NCBI RefSeq assembly: GCF_004293625.1
Contig: NZ_CP033040.1
Span: 1,426,001-1,490,000, forward strand
Reading direction: 5' to 3'
Source of the DNA: Thiomicrorhabdus indica
Lineage (GTDB): Bacteria; Pseudomonadota; Gammaproteobacteria; Thiomicrospirales; Thiomicrospiraceae
Length of the DNA stretch: 64,000 nt
Shown in pieces: positions 29,692 to 38,608 of the stretch; the stretch's first letter is position 1; the number at the start of each line of letters is the position of its first letter. The position numbers and the translations under genes are program-made. The notes below the pieces were generated by a model that did not search any database, was not told where the DNA came from, and saw nothing but the letters and a program-made list of their open reading frames with translations.

Positions 29692-30582
29692 ATGCTGGGC
29701 ATTGCTAACTACTCCATGAAAGGGCCAAAACAGGCAGCGATTGCAGTAGTGCTTTCTTCCGCATTAAGCGTAATACTTGCACCCATCGGTTTAATTACCG
29801 GCGGGTTAATCGCTTTGGTTACCTTGAGAATTTCAAGCATAGAAGGCTTTAAGTCTCTTGCTTTGGCGGTGGTGGCACAACTTGCTGTTACCATGATGAT
29901 TACCGGTAATGCGTTGCCGGCTTTTATTGCCATAATGGAATTCCTTTTGCCGGTTTGGGTTCTCAGTGTTGTATTACGCGAGACTCAAAGTTTTGCAAAA
30001 ACTCTGCAAGCTGCACTAATATTTATTGCCATAGGTTTGGCGCTATTCCATTTAAGTGTGTCGGATACCGCGGCTTACTGGTTAGCGCTCTACAATGAAA
30101 CCATTGCACCAGTGCTTGCTGAAGCTAAGGTCGAATACGATTTAGAGCTCATTACACAGTTAGCTAATATGGTGACCATGCTAATCGCAGTTTTTGCTTT
30201 AGTCTTATGGTTTTCGATTGTTTTGATCGGCCGATGGTGGCAAAGCCAGTTATATGCGCCTGGACAGTTTCGCAAAGACTTTTATGAGTTACGTGTTTCT
30301 AGCCAGACGGCTTATGCAGGAATTGCAATTTCGATTGCATCACTTGCTCTAGGTCAAACAAATGGTTTGATTTATGATTTAACCGGGCTTTTTATTGCAG
30401 TATTTATGTTTCAGGGATTAGCGATTGCCCACGCAACCGTTGACCAAAAGCAAGCCAGTGTTGGTTGGCTTGTTGGAATATATATTTTGTTATTTATATT
30501 TCCACAAACGATGCTGATATTAGCAACCCTCGGCTTGATTGACACTTGGATGGATTTCCGACGCCGATGGGATTCTGAATAA
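29692..30582 (+). CDS. DUF2232-type membrane protein between rpsR and rplI
   Basis: Integral membrane protein of 296 residues with about eight hydrophobic segments and a short cytosolic end. It probably belongs to the DUF2232/YybS-like family, often found at exactly this place in Pseudomonas-type genomes. The function is unknown; the embedding in a ribosomal operon suggests growth-linked expression. AAAGGAACC precedes the ATG, and rplI follows after 15 bp. The 60 bp after rpsR show no terminator. Confidence 0.8.
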   Translation: MLGIANYSMKGPKQAAIAVVLSSALSVILAPIGLITGGLIALVTLRISSIEGFKSLALAVVAQLAVTMMITGNALPAFIAIMEFLLPVWVLSVVLRETQSFAKTLQAALIFIAIGLALFHLSVSDTAAYWLALYNETIAPVLAEAKVEYDLELITQLANMVTMLIAVFALVLWFSIVLIGRWWQSQLYAPGQFRKDFYELRVSSQTAYAGIAISIASLALGQTNGLIYDLTGLFIAVFMFQGLAIAHATVDQKQASVGWLVGIYILLFIFPQTMLILATLGLIDTWMDFRRRWDSE

Positions 30583-30597
30583 ATTGAGGTTTAAGCC

Positions 30598-31047
30598 ATG
30601 AATGTTATTCTGCTTGAAAAAGTACAAAATCTAGGGACTTTGGGTGACCAAGTTTCTGTAAAATCAGGTTACGCACGTAACTTCTTGATTCCACAAGGTA
30701 AAGCAAAAGCTGCAACGAAAGAAAATATCGCTGAGTTTGAAGCACGTCGTGCGGAATTAGAAAAAGCTGCGGCAGCACAACTAGCTGTAGCACAAGGTGT
30801 TTACGAGAACCTAAACGGTCAAGTAATCACAATCGAATCTGTTGCTGGTGATGAAGGTAAACTATTCGGTTCTGTTGGTACTCAAGACATCGCAGATGCT
30901 CTTAAAGCTGCTGGCTTTGAAGTTGAGCGTCGTGACGTCCGTATGCCTGAAGGTTCTTTACGTTTTGTTGGGACTTTTGAAATCGATGTTCAGTTACACA
31001 CTGACGTTGTTGCTTCAATTACGGTTGAAGTGAAAGCTGCTGAATAA
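30598..31047 (+). CDS. rplI: 50S ribosomal protein L9
   Basis: 149-residue two-domain rRNA-binding protein. It begins [13 protein letters not shown] and has the [17 protein letters not shown] signature, a long connecting helix (about 42-75) and the C-terminal domain with [12 protein letters not shown]. It is the last gene of the rpsF operon. A terminator follows. Confidence 0.98.
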   Translation: MNVILLEKVQNLGTLGDQVSVKSGYARNFLIPQGKAKAATKENIAEFEARRAELEKAAAAQLAVAQGVYENLNGQVITIESVAGDEGKLFGSVGTQDIADALKAAGFEVERRDVRMPEGSLRFVGTFEIDVQLHTDVVASITVEVKAAE

Positions 31048-31070
31048 TTTTTAAAATTATTTTTTGCTTT

Positions 31071-31107
31071 AAAAACGGCCTTTCGAGTTTTCGGAAGGCC
31101 GTTTTTT
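31071..31107 (+). terminator. Terminator of the rpsF-rplI operon
   Basis: AAAAACGGCCTT pairs with AAGGCCGTTTTT around a 12-base loop that can pair further, ending in a T run. Confidence 0.93.
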
Positions 31108-31140
31108 ATTTCTACAACCGCCTTTCTTACATAGTATTTA

Positions 31141-31160
31141 ACCGGCCGGCTAAGTATAAT
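31141..31160 (+). promoter_or_regulatory. dnaB promoter region containing an ACCGGCCGGC palindrome
   Basis: TATAAT at 31155-31160 lies 51 bp before dnaB. The palindrome variant at 31141-31150 lies 4 bp upstream of that box, in the place of the spacer, and no good -35 box is seen. A protein bound to the palindrome would overlap RNA polymerase. Confidence 0.45.
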
Positions 31161-31211
31161 GAGCAGTCATATTTACGCCCATAACTTAACGCTCTGCGAC
31201 GTCTACTAACT

Positions 31212-32690
31212 ATGTCTGAAAAACAACCTTCAAATTCTATTTTTCAAACGCATTCCAAAACGTCACAGCAAAGTGATAATCCTTTAAAAATTCCTCCACA
31301 TTCGCTCGATGCTGAACAAGCTGTTCTAGCAGGTTTAATGTTAAGCGACGATGAAATTGATGATGTTGTCAGTATTGTCAATATTCATGATTTTTATACA
31401 AAACCTCATCAAATGATTTTTGACGCAGTTCTAGAACTAAATGCTGCTGGCAAGCCACTGGATTTATTATCAGTTATTGAACACTTAAACTCTAATGGAC
31501 AGCTCGCTGCAGTTGGGGATAAAGCTTACTTAGCCGAAATGGTCAAAAGTATACCGAGTGCGTCAAATATTCTTTATTACGCTCAAATTGTTCGTGATAA
31601 AGCGATTCTCCGAAACCTAATTCAAGCAAGTAATGAGATTGCTGAGGCCTCTTATTTTCCTGAAGGAAAAGATATTCGAGAAATATTAGACATTGCAGAA
31701 TCGCATATTATGCGGATCGCTGAACATGGCGAGGGGAAAGAGCGTAATTATAAAGATATGCCGCAACTGTTGAGCATGGCGGTAGATAAAATAACAGAAT
31801 TGTTCAATACCGATGGCACCATTACCGGCGAAGCCACGCATCTGTCCGAATTTGATGATCTTACCGCAGGATTGCAAAAAGGGGATTTAATCATTGTTGC
31901 TGGCCGTCCTTCAATGGGAAAAACCACTTTCTCCATGAATATTGCTGAAAATATCGCAACAAAAAATAAAACACCCGTTGCGGTATTTTCAATGGAAATG
32001 CCTGGCGAGTCTCTAGCTATGCGTATGATTAGTTCCTTAGGAAGGGTTGATGCGGGGCGAATGCGAACCGGGAAACTTGAACAACAAGACTGGCCTAACT
32101 TTAACCGTGCCATAAGCATGCTCTCTGAAGCTAAAATATTTATTGACGACACGCCTGCTCTCATGATCAATGAGTTACGAGCAAGAGCTCGAAGAATCGA
32201 TAAAGATATCCGCGCTCAACAGCTAAAAGAGGCAACAGAAGCTGGGCATCCTGATCCTGAATCACAAGTGACAGGCTTAGGTTTGGTACTCATCGATTAT
32301 CTTCAGCTGATGCGTGGCTCGGCCAAAGCTGAAAACCGAGTGAATGAGATATCAGAAATTTCGCGAGGATTAAAGGCTCTGGCAAAAGAGCTTAATATTC
32401 CAGTGATTGCACTTTCGCAGTTGAATCGCAGTTTGGAACAACGCCCCAATAAACGCCCAGTCATGTCGGATTTGCGTGAATCAGGAGCGATTGAGCAGGA
32501 TGCCGACTTAATCATCTTTATTTATCGGGATGAAGTCTATAACAAAGATTCCGAAGATAAAGGTACCGCAGAAATCATTCTCGGAAAACATCGTAATGGT
32601 GCTTTGGGTACTGTTCGCTTAACCTTCTTAGGACAATATACTCGCTTCGAAAACTTTGCGAGTTTTGATGACCACGGAGAGAGTTATTAA
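31212..32690 (+). CDS. dnaB: Replicative DNA helicase DnaB
   Basis: Hexameric 5'-3' helicase at the replication fork. The N-terminal domain (about 27-130) begins with PHSLDAEQAVLAGLM. The RecA-like C-terminal domain has Walker A GRPSMGKT at 231-238, followed by FSMEMPGESL and the Walker B strand LVLIDYLQLM. No intein is present. Length is 492 residues (E. coli 471). There is no clear ribosome binding site before ATG 31212. alr follows after 51 bp, the usual dnaB-alr order. Confidence 0.97.
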   Translation: MSEKQPSNSIFQTHSKTSQQSDNPLKIPPHSLDAEQAVLAGLMLSDDEIDDVVSIVNIHDFYTKPHQMIFDAVLELNAAGKPLDLLSVIEHLNSNGQLAAVGDKAYLAEMVKSIPSASNILYYAQIVRDKAILRNLIQASNEIAEASYFPEGKDIREILDIAESHIMRIAEHGEGKERNYKDMPQLLSMAVDKITELFNTDGTITGEATHLSEFDDLTAGLQKGDLIIVAGRPSMGKTTFSMNIAENIATKNKTPVAVFSMEMPGESLAMRMISSLGRVDAGRMRTGKLEQQDWPNFNRAISMLSEAKIFIDDTPALMINELRARARRIDKDIRAQQLKEATEAGHPDPESQVTGLGLVLIDYLQLMRGSAKAENRVNEISEISRGLKALAKELNIPVIALSQLNRSLEQRPNKRPVMSDLRESGAIEQDADLIIFIYRDEVYNKDSEDKGTAEIILGKHRNGALGTVRLTFLGQYTRFENFASFDDHGESY

Positions 32691-32741
32691 ACTTTTGCTA
32701 CTCACAGAATTGATGTATTCGAATGGAAACTTCCGACTCTG

Positions 32742-33833
32742 ATGTTTTATCGACCTACTAAAGCTTATATAAACTTAAAAGCTTTGCGCCATAACCTACA
32801 ACAAGTTAAAAAGCTTGCGACTGCCAGTAAAGTTTTAGCCGTCATCAAAGCTAATGGGTACGGTCATGGTATTGAACGTGTCGCCAAACAACTTACGTCT
32901 GCCGACGGCTTTGGTGTTGCTTCAATAGATGATGCGCTTCGTTTGCGGCAAAAAGGTTTTCTTCACCCAATTTTGCTGTTGGAGGGTGTCTTCTCAAAAG
33001 AAGAATTAAGTTTAGTGACACAAAATCGATTAGACATTGTCGTTCATTCTCAATATCAAGTGGAATGGCTTTTGAACCAGCGTTTTGAACAATCTCAAAA
33101 TATCTGGATCAAAATCAATACGGGAATGCATCGGCTTGGCTTTGAGCCTGATTCTATTTCCTCAGTGATTGCACAGCTTCAAAGCAGTGAAAACCCGTTT
33201 AATTTTACCTTAATGAGCCATTTTTCTAGTGCCGATGTGGCTACTGAAGTCGGAGAGAAGACAACCTTAAAGCAGCTGTCTTGTTTTGAAAAATTTAAAC
33301 CTGATCAATTCACGGCTAGCATTGCGAATAGTGCAGCGCTCGTCCGATATCCACAATCTCAATATGATTGGGTCCGTCCCGGTATTATGCTTTATGGTGC
33401 AGGGCTTGGAACGCAATTATTAAATCGTTACAACCTTCAACCTGTCATGCGTTTAGAATCAACCATTCAAGCTTTACATTGGGTGGCAAAAGGGGAATCC
33501 GTTGGCTATGGTCAAAAATGGACTGCATCTGAGGATTCATTGATTGCGGTAGTGGCAATTGGTTATGGTGATGGATATCCGAGACATGCGAAAAATGGAA
33601 CACCTGTCGAAATACATAATCAGAAAGTGCCTTTAGCAGGAACGGTCTCTATGGATATGATTACCGTTGATGTGACTAAGATTGCTAATCAGGTTTCGAT
33701 TCATGATAAAGTGATTTTATGGGGTAGCCAACAGTTATCTGTAGACGAAGTTGCCGAACACTCTGGAACGATTGGCTATGAGTTGCTATGTGGTGTGACT
33801 CAGAGGGTTCCACATATTGAAGAAAATGCGTAA
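32742..33833 (+). CDS. alr: Alanine racemase
   Basis: PLP enzyme supplying D-alanine for peptidoglycan. The PLP lysine is Lys36 in AVIKANGYGHG and the second catalytic base is Tyr256 in SVGYGQKW. The 363-residue protein has the TIM barrel followed by the C-terminal beta domain (GTVSMDMITVDV). The next gene overlaps its end. As the only alr/dadX in the window it may be the essential copy. Confidence 0.97.
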   Translation: MFYRPTKAYINLKALRHNLQQVKKLATASKVLAVIKANGYGHGIERVAKQLTSADGFGVASIDDALRLRQKGFLHPILLLEGVFSKEELSLVTQNRLDIVVHSQYQVEWLLNQRFEQSQNIWIKINTGMHRLGFEPDSISSVIAQLQSSENPFNFTLMSHFSSADVATEVGEKTTLKQLSCFEKFKPDQFTASIANSAALVRYPQSQYDWVRPGIMLYGAGLGTQLLNRYNLQPVMRLESTIQALHWVAKGESVGYGQKWTASEDSLIAVVAIGYGDGYPRHAKNGTPVEIHNQKVPLAGTVSMDMITVDVTKIANQVSIHDKVILWGSQQLSVDEVAEHSGTIGYELLCGVTQRVPHIEENA

Positions 33834-34482
33834 GCCAGAGCTTGTAATGAAATCTTTAAAAATTTTTCAGATAAATAAACTTGTCACTCTTTATAGTGGG
33901 TTTTTCTCCTACCTAAAGTTGGATGTTAGTCATAGTCTGTATCATAAAGACCCAAGCAAGCCCCAAGAATTTTCAGAAGAACTCCACCGTGAAGTTATGA
34001 GTAGAGGCGATGCCATTGCAGTCTTACTATTTAATTTAGAGTGCAAAGAACTCCTATTGGTTGAACAGTTTAGAGCAGGTGCAATGGTGTCTATCCATCT
34101 TAATCAACAAACAACTTCGCAAAGTGATGCCTGGTTAGTTGAACCGGTTGCTGGGTGCATCGATCAAGGTGAATCTCCAATAGAGGCAGTAAAAAGAGAA
34201 GCATTGGAAGAAGCCGGAGTAAAAGTGACCAATATTCATAAACTCGCATGTTACTATCCGTCACCTGCAGCCTGTGATGAACGAATTTTTCTCTATGCTG
34301 CTGAGTATGATAGCTGTCATAATCAGCGTTATGGCGGGGTTGCAGCCGAGAATGAAGATATTGCAGTGGTAAAGTTATCGTTTAAAGAGGCAAAGATGAT
34401 GCTTGAGCAACAAAGTTTCAATGTGAGTACGACAATTATGTCTTTACAGTGGTTTTTTAACCGTTATTCAAATTTTATTTAA
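33826..34482 (+). CDS. nudF: NUDIX hydrolase, ADP-ribose pyrophosphatase type
   Basis: Hydrolyses ADP-ribose and related nucleoside diphosphate sugars. The Nudix box G(x5)E(x7)REUxEExGU is complete (it starts GCIDQGESPIEA and ends REALEEAG). The flanking LYSGFFSYLKLDV, LVEQFRAGA and CYYPSPAACDER segments match NudF/TrgB. The start is uncertain. ATG 33826 overlaps alr by 8 bp and gives 218 residues; ATG 33847 is also reasonable. It is co-transcribed with alr. Confidence 0.85.
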   Translation: MRKPELVMKSLKIFQINKLVTLYSGFFSYLKLDVSHSLYHKDPSKPQEFSEELHREVMSRGDAIAVLLFNLECKELLLVEQFRAGAMVSIHLNQQTTSQSDAWLVEPVAGCIDQGESPIEAVKREALEEAGVKVTNIHKLACYYPSPAACDERIFLYAAEYDSCHNQRYGGVAAENEDIAVVKLSFKEAKMMLEQQSFNVSTTIMSLQWFFNRYSNFI

Positions 34483-34494
34483 GAGACCTGATTA

Positions 34495-34914
34495 ATGCTC
34501 TGTTTATTTAGAAACTCCTTAATTCATCCCAGGCTTGACCCCGTCGCGGTTGCTCTCAGTTGGGCAGCCACGCTTTACTGGTTGTATTTCGCTTTTATTG
34601 AGAAAGCCTTGTGGTCAAAAATTCTTCAGGGTGAGGCCATTATCATCGATTTGGTTTTTGGATTGCCTTTAGTTCTGGCTTTTGCAATTATGACGTATGC
34701 CAGTGTTTATTGGAGCTTTAAGCTCATTTTGGTGCTTTTATACCCGGCCGGTTTAACTGATAAACCGAGTAATGAAATCGACGACTCATACGAAAATGAA
34801 TCTAATCAGCTTATGGAAAAAAAATTAGGTGCGGATTATTGGCATCAGAAAGAAGACGTTCAACCAGTAAAACCTAACAATAATTCTCAAAAGAATGATT
34901 CAAATCACAGATAA
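34495..34914 (+). CDS. Small membrane protein of unknown function
   Basis: 139 residues with two hydrophobic segments (about 16-36 and 50-84, the second long enough for two helices) and a hydrophilic, Asn/Asp/Lys-rich tail from about 90. I do not recognise a family. It follows nudF by 12 bp with AGAGA before the ATG, so it is in the same transcript. A CCCGGCCGGT variant of the dispersed palindrome lies in the gene at 34743. Confidence 0.65.
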   Translation: MLCLFRNSLIHPRLDPVAVALSWAATLYWLYFAFIEKALWSKILQGEAIIIDLVFGLPLVLAFAIMTYASVYWSFKLILVLLYPAGLTDKPSNEIDDSYENESNQLMEKKLGADYWHQKEDVQPVKPNNNSQKNDSNHR

Positions 34915-34974
34915 ATAAAGGATAACAGGGTAGTATTTTTTAAAACTTACTGCTCCCAATGAAAACCTGATTCA

Positions 34975-36390
34975 ATGTTTAATTTTCACGAATACCGATG
35001 GCTTGATTTAAAGCTTGAAGCCAAAACACTCTTCAAATTGGCCTTACCCATTTTATTTGCTCAGTTAGCGCTAACAGGCCTCGGTGTTGTCGATACATTG
35101 ATGTCAGGTGCCGTCGGAGTGGTTGACCTAGCCGCCATCGGTTTAGGTTCCAGTATTATGTTACCCATTTTTATCATGGGCACAGGTATACTTCTGGCAA
35201 TTACACCAATTGTTGGAAAAGCAAGGGGCAAAGAGCAGAAGAATGCTTCGTTAATTCAACACCTTCTGCAAGGTCTCTGGATTTCATTGCCCATAGGTTT
35301 AATCAGTTTATTACTTATGAGTAACATGCAATGGCTTTTAAACTTGTTGGAATTGAGTCCTCAGCTTTACCAATTAACTGAAGATTATCTTTACTTTGTT
35401 GCCTTCGGAATGCCGGCCATTGCTCTTTATCAAGCCATGCGATTTTATTGGGAAGGTTTGGGCAAAACATTGCCCACTATGTGGATCAGCTTTTTTGCTT
35501 TAATTCTGAATATTCCTCTTAACGCAATATTCATCTATGGATTTGGTCCATTTGAGGCGATGGGGGCGGCTGGATGCGGAGTAGCAACCTCTCTTGTAAT
35601 GTGGAGTATGCTGTTAATTGGATTCAGTTATATTTTAAAAACGCAAATCCTACCTGATGTCAAAAATACAAACCAGCAAAGACAGCACCACATTTGCTGG
35701 CGCCCAAAGTGGCAGGGTGGTTGCAGGGATATTTTGAAAATAGGGGTTCCAAATGCCTTCGCACTTCTATTTGAAGTCGGTTTATTCATGTTTATTGCTT
35801 TGTTTATTGCACCACTCGGTGCAACTGTCATCGCAGGGCATCAAATCGCTATCAGCGTCACTTCACTTTTGTTTATGATACCGCTAAGTTTAGGAATGGC
35901 AGTCACTGTTCGAGTGAGTCAAGCTCATGGTGAACACAGTCTTCAAAACCTAGTAACGGTACTTCGAACCGCACTTCTTTTTTCAATTCTTGCGGGGCTG
36001 ATTTTAGCCATAGTCACGTTTGTGTTTAAAGATTACATCATTGGATTCTATACTGACAGCACTGAAGTTTACGCAGTAGCCATTAGCTTAATTATTTTGG
36101 CATCGGTTTATCAATTGTTCGACTCAATCCAAGTGACAGCAGCCGGGTGCTTACGAGGATTTCATGATACGCACTTTACAATGTGGGTCACTTTGGTGAG
36201 TTACTGGTTGGTCGGGTTAGGCGTCGGTTACCTGTTAACCTTTACAGACTGGATTGTCCCTGCAATGGGAGTTGATGGCTTTTGGATCGGTATTGTCCTT
36301 GGTCTGATCATTTCCGCTATTCTCTTAAGTTGGCGACTCCATCAAACTTTCCATCGGATTCAGCCAACGCTTTTGACATCGAATGGATGA
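34975..36390 (+). CDS. MATE family multidrug/cation exporter (NorM type)
   Basis: Twelve-helix antiporter using a sodium or proton gradient to expel cationic compounds. The 471 residues show the two-fold repeat of the family, with LPILFAQLALTGLGVVDTLMSG at the start of helix 1 and the matching GVPNAFALLFEVGLFMFIALF segment near residue 258 at the start of the second half. The substrate is unknown. It lies 60 bp after the small membrane protein. Its stop codon overlaps the possible start of the next, broken gene. Confidence 0.9.
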   Translation: MFNFHEYRWLDLKLEAKTLFKLALPILFAQLALTGLGVVDTLMSGAVGVVDLAAIGLGSSIMLPIFIMGTGILLAITPIVGKARGKEQKNASLIQHLLQGLWISLPIGLISLLLMSNMQWLLNLLELSPQLYQLTEDYLYFVAFGMPAIALYQAMRFYWEGLGKTLPTMWISFFALILNIPLNAIFIYGFGPFEAMGAAGCGVATSLVMWSMLLIGFSYILKTQILPDVKNTNQQRQHHICWRPKWQGGCRDILKIGVPNAFALLFEVGLFMFIALFIAPLGATVIAGHQIAISVTSLLFMIPLSLGMAVTVRVSQAHGEHSLQNLVTVLRTALLFSILAGLILAIVTFVFKDYIIGFYTDSTEVYAVAISLIILASVYQLFDSIQVTAAGCLRGFHDTHFTMWVTLVSYWLVGLGVGYLLTFTDWIVPAMGVDGFWIGIVLGLIISAILLSWRLHQTFHRIQPTLLTSNG

Positions 36391-36843
36391 TGGTATTCAT
36401 GAATCAACTCAATAATATCACTATAAAGCATTGTCCCTGCCATAGCGGTAAATCCTATGAACAATGTTGTCGACTGTTTCATTTGGATTTTTATCAGGCG
36501 CAAACCGCTGAAGATTTAATGCGATCAAGGTTTACGGCATTTGCAATAGGCTCCATGAACTCGGAAAACCAGAAATTCTTTGAACAATACTTACTACAGG
36601 ACTTGGCATCCGAAAACGAGACCGGCAGAGATGCAACTGGATACTTCCATTGAATGGATTAATTTAAAAATCAAAGGCCGTAAAGATGGGAAAAAAAGAC
36701 ATCACAAAGGAATGGTTCATTTTTCAGCAGAATTTCAAGATAAGTTAAATCCAAAAAATACTGGAACTTTAGAAGAGATGAGTCAGTTCGAAAAAGACTC
36801 AAAGGGTGGCTGGTTATACGTTGAAGGAGAAGTGATCAACTAA
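36387..36843 (+). pseudogene. YchJ-like SEC-C motif protein broken by one base
   Basis: The first part (36387 or 36399 to about 36598) encodes the metal-binding CPCHSGKSYEQCC motif and LMRSRFTAFAIG. The family then expects a TWHPKTRP segment, which is found in another frame from about 36600 (TWHPKTRP, then LDTSIEWINLKIKGRK to GWLYVEGEVIN at 36843). Removing a single G at about 36599-36600 (CTACAGG-ACTTGG) joins EQYLLQ to TWHPKTRP in one frame of about 150 codons. It is therefore either a recent frameshift or a sequencing error. YchJ proteins (UPF0225) have no firmly known role; SEC-C binds zinc. Confidence 0.85.
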
Positions 36844-36890
36844 TAGTTCATACGCTTCAAAGTTTTGTAAACACAAGTCGCAAGCGATGA

Positions 36891-37019
36891 TTACTGCTCA
36901 TCCTTATTCTTAAAAACTCGATATAACCACCACATTAAAAATCCTACAATAAGGATTGAGACTCCCAAAAAGCTAAAAGTTATAAGAAGTGCGGAACCAA
37001 CTTGCTCCATATCAGGCAT
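36891..37019 (-). CDS. Predicted 42-residue single-span membrane protein
   Basis: Minus-strand ORF beginning MPDMEQVGSALL, with one hydrophobic helix (about residues 9-33, rich in Leu, Ile, Phe) and a charged end YRVFKNKDEQ. GGAAG lies 5 bp before the ATG, and the topology follows the positive-inside rule. It faces the broken ychJ-like gene and diverges from the SPOR gene 102 bp away. No family recognised. Such small proteins often belong to larger membrane complexes, but nothing nearby indicates which. Confidence 0.55.
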   Translation of the reverse strand: MPDMEQVGSALLITFSFLGVSILIVGFLMWWLYRVFKNKDEQ

Positions 37020-37120
37020 AATAATCTTCCAATCTATTATTCATTTTCAGTCATAGCATTTGCTTGCAAAGCATTCTACAATAAATACCATTAATTTCTA
37101 CCAAAACCAAAGAGAAGACT

Positions 37121-38542
37121 ATGCCGACCATTTCTGAAATTGAAGCTGAAAGAGCAAAAATTCTTGCGGAAATTGAAGATCGTGCCAAGCAAAATGCAGC
37201 AAACCCAGAAGGGGCTAGTCTTAAGGATTGGCTGAATGCTGCTCAAGAGGTTGTCCCTCCAGGAGCACTTGGACAAGCAAATAACCTAGAAAATAATACT
37301 CAATCCAATATTTCTAATTATCAAGCAACAGCGGAACAGTCGACAGCCGACATCTACTCAGATGATGATGTCAAAACAAGTTTTTCTCAAGCGATGCAAC
37401 AAAGTATGCAAACACCCTCTGCAACAGCTGAAGCATCGAGTTCTCAGACCACTACATCCTTGAATGCGAATAAAAACACAACTATGCAAAACCCTAAATC
37501 AAATGCAGCTGGCTTTTCAATTGCCGCGTTATTATTGCAAATTTCTATCCTGACCATTTTTTCATTGATTTTATATTTTGGTCATCGTGACCTTACCAAA
37601 CAAATTAGTGACATTCGTAGCACCTCTTCGGAAGAACTTGCTGAAATCAAGCAAGCAATCGAGCAAGGTGGAATAAATGAAGAAGCTCAAAAACAAATGA
37701 GTGCAATGGATGAACGTATCCAATTTTTAGAATCACAGTTAAGTTTGTTGCAAGAGCAGATATCTGAAATGAGCAGTCAGTCGACACAACAGCTTGATCT
37801 GTCTAACTTGTCTGAACTCAGCCAAGAGCAGAAACAGACTATTGGAAAAACTTTGTCATTAAATACAGGACTGAGCGAGGAACTGCTCGACAAAAAGTTG
37901 AGTCAATATAATGAAAAATTAGCCAAACAACTTGATGCACGTTTAGATCAAAAATTAAGACCTATTTTGGCCAAATTAAATTTACAACCTCAAAAAACTC
38001 CGGTCACGGTTGCTGAACCAGAGGAAAACAATATAACCATTAAAGCTCCTGAATCTCCGGAACTTCCTGAAGTGAAAACACCTATTATGGAAACTCCTTT
38101 ACTGACAATGGTCGCTCCAAAAGTAGATGAGAAAAAAAATGTGGGGTCTGTGAAATCTATCCAGCCTGTTAAACCGATAGAGTCTCCTAAAAAAGCTGCC
38201 GAGTCTAAAAAAATAGCAACTAATAATTCTCTTCCAAAATTTGTGGATATTAAGTCCGAAGATTTACAGTGGGTCAAGTCTCAAAAAGCCTCATCATTCA
38301 CTTTACAATTAGCCAGCATGAAAACGGCCAAAGACTTACAGCGTTTAGTAGCAAACAAAGGCTTAAAGGATACAAAAATCCTACCGCAAGTACGCAATGG
38401 AAATGTGAACTATATTTTGTTGTATGAAACCATCGACAATCGAGAAATAGCCAAGAAACTAGCGGATGACATTAAAAAGCAAACAGGCATATCGCCTTGG
38501 ATTCGTAAACTACAGGATATTCAAGGTAAAACAGGGCAGTAA
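37121..38542 (+). CDS. SPOR domain protein with transmembrane helix and coiled coil
   Basis: 473 residues in four parts: a cytosolic, Gln/Ala/Ser-rich N-terminus (1-128), one transmembrane helix (about 130-152), a long periplasmic coiled coil (about 158-295) followed by a Pro/Lys-rich linker, and a C-terminal SPOR domain (about 385-462, starting ASSFTLQLASM). SPOR domains bind denuded peptidoglycan glycans at division sites. The layout is like FtsN/DamX-type proteins, so a role in cell envelope or division is likely but unproven. AGAGAAG precedes the ATG. Single-gene unit. Confidence 0.8.
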   Translation: MPTISEIEAERAKILAEIEDRAKQNAANPEGASLKDWLNAAQEVVPPGALGQANNLENNTQSNISNYQATAEQSTADIYSDDDVKTSFSQAMQQSMQTPSATAEASSSQTTTSLNANKNTTMQNPKSNAAGFSIAALLLQISILTIFSLILYFGHRDLTKQISDIRSTSSEELAEIKQAIEQGGINEEAQKQMSAMDERIQFLESQLSLLQEQISEMSSQSTQQLDLSNLSELSQEQKQTIGKTLSLNTGLSEELLDKKLSQYNEKLAKQLDARLDQKLRPILAKLNLQPQKTPVTVAEPEENNITIKAPESPELPEVKTPIMETPLLTMVAPKVDEKKNVGSVKSIQPVKPIESPKKAAESKKIATNNSLPKFVDIKSEDLQWVKSQKASSFTLQLASMKTAKDLQRLVANKGLKDTKILPQVRNGNVNYILLYETIDNREIAKKLADDIKKQTGISPWIRKLQDIQGKTGQ

Positions 38543-38566
38543 TAGCGTTTATTTACTCTGTCAACG

Positions 38567-38590
38567 ACTCTTTACCGGCCGGTAAAGAGT
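38567..38590. terminator. Perfect 24-bp palindrome between convergent genes
   Basis: ACTCTTTACCGG and its exact complement meet at 38578/38579 and contain ACCGGCCGGT at the centre. It is placed between the SPOR gene and the convergent histidine kinase gene, with T/A-rich sequence on both sides (TTCTTTATATT after it), so it is a plausible bidirectional terminator or a protein-binding palindrome. Confidence 0.7.
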
Positions 38591-38608
38591 TCTTTATATT
38601 CATTTTGA

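Noticed and set aside
34918-34935. I-SceI-like site (GGATAACAGGGTA)
   Set aside because: Only about 15 of 18 positions match and no homing endonuclease or intron is present; it is probably chance.
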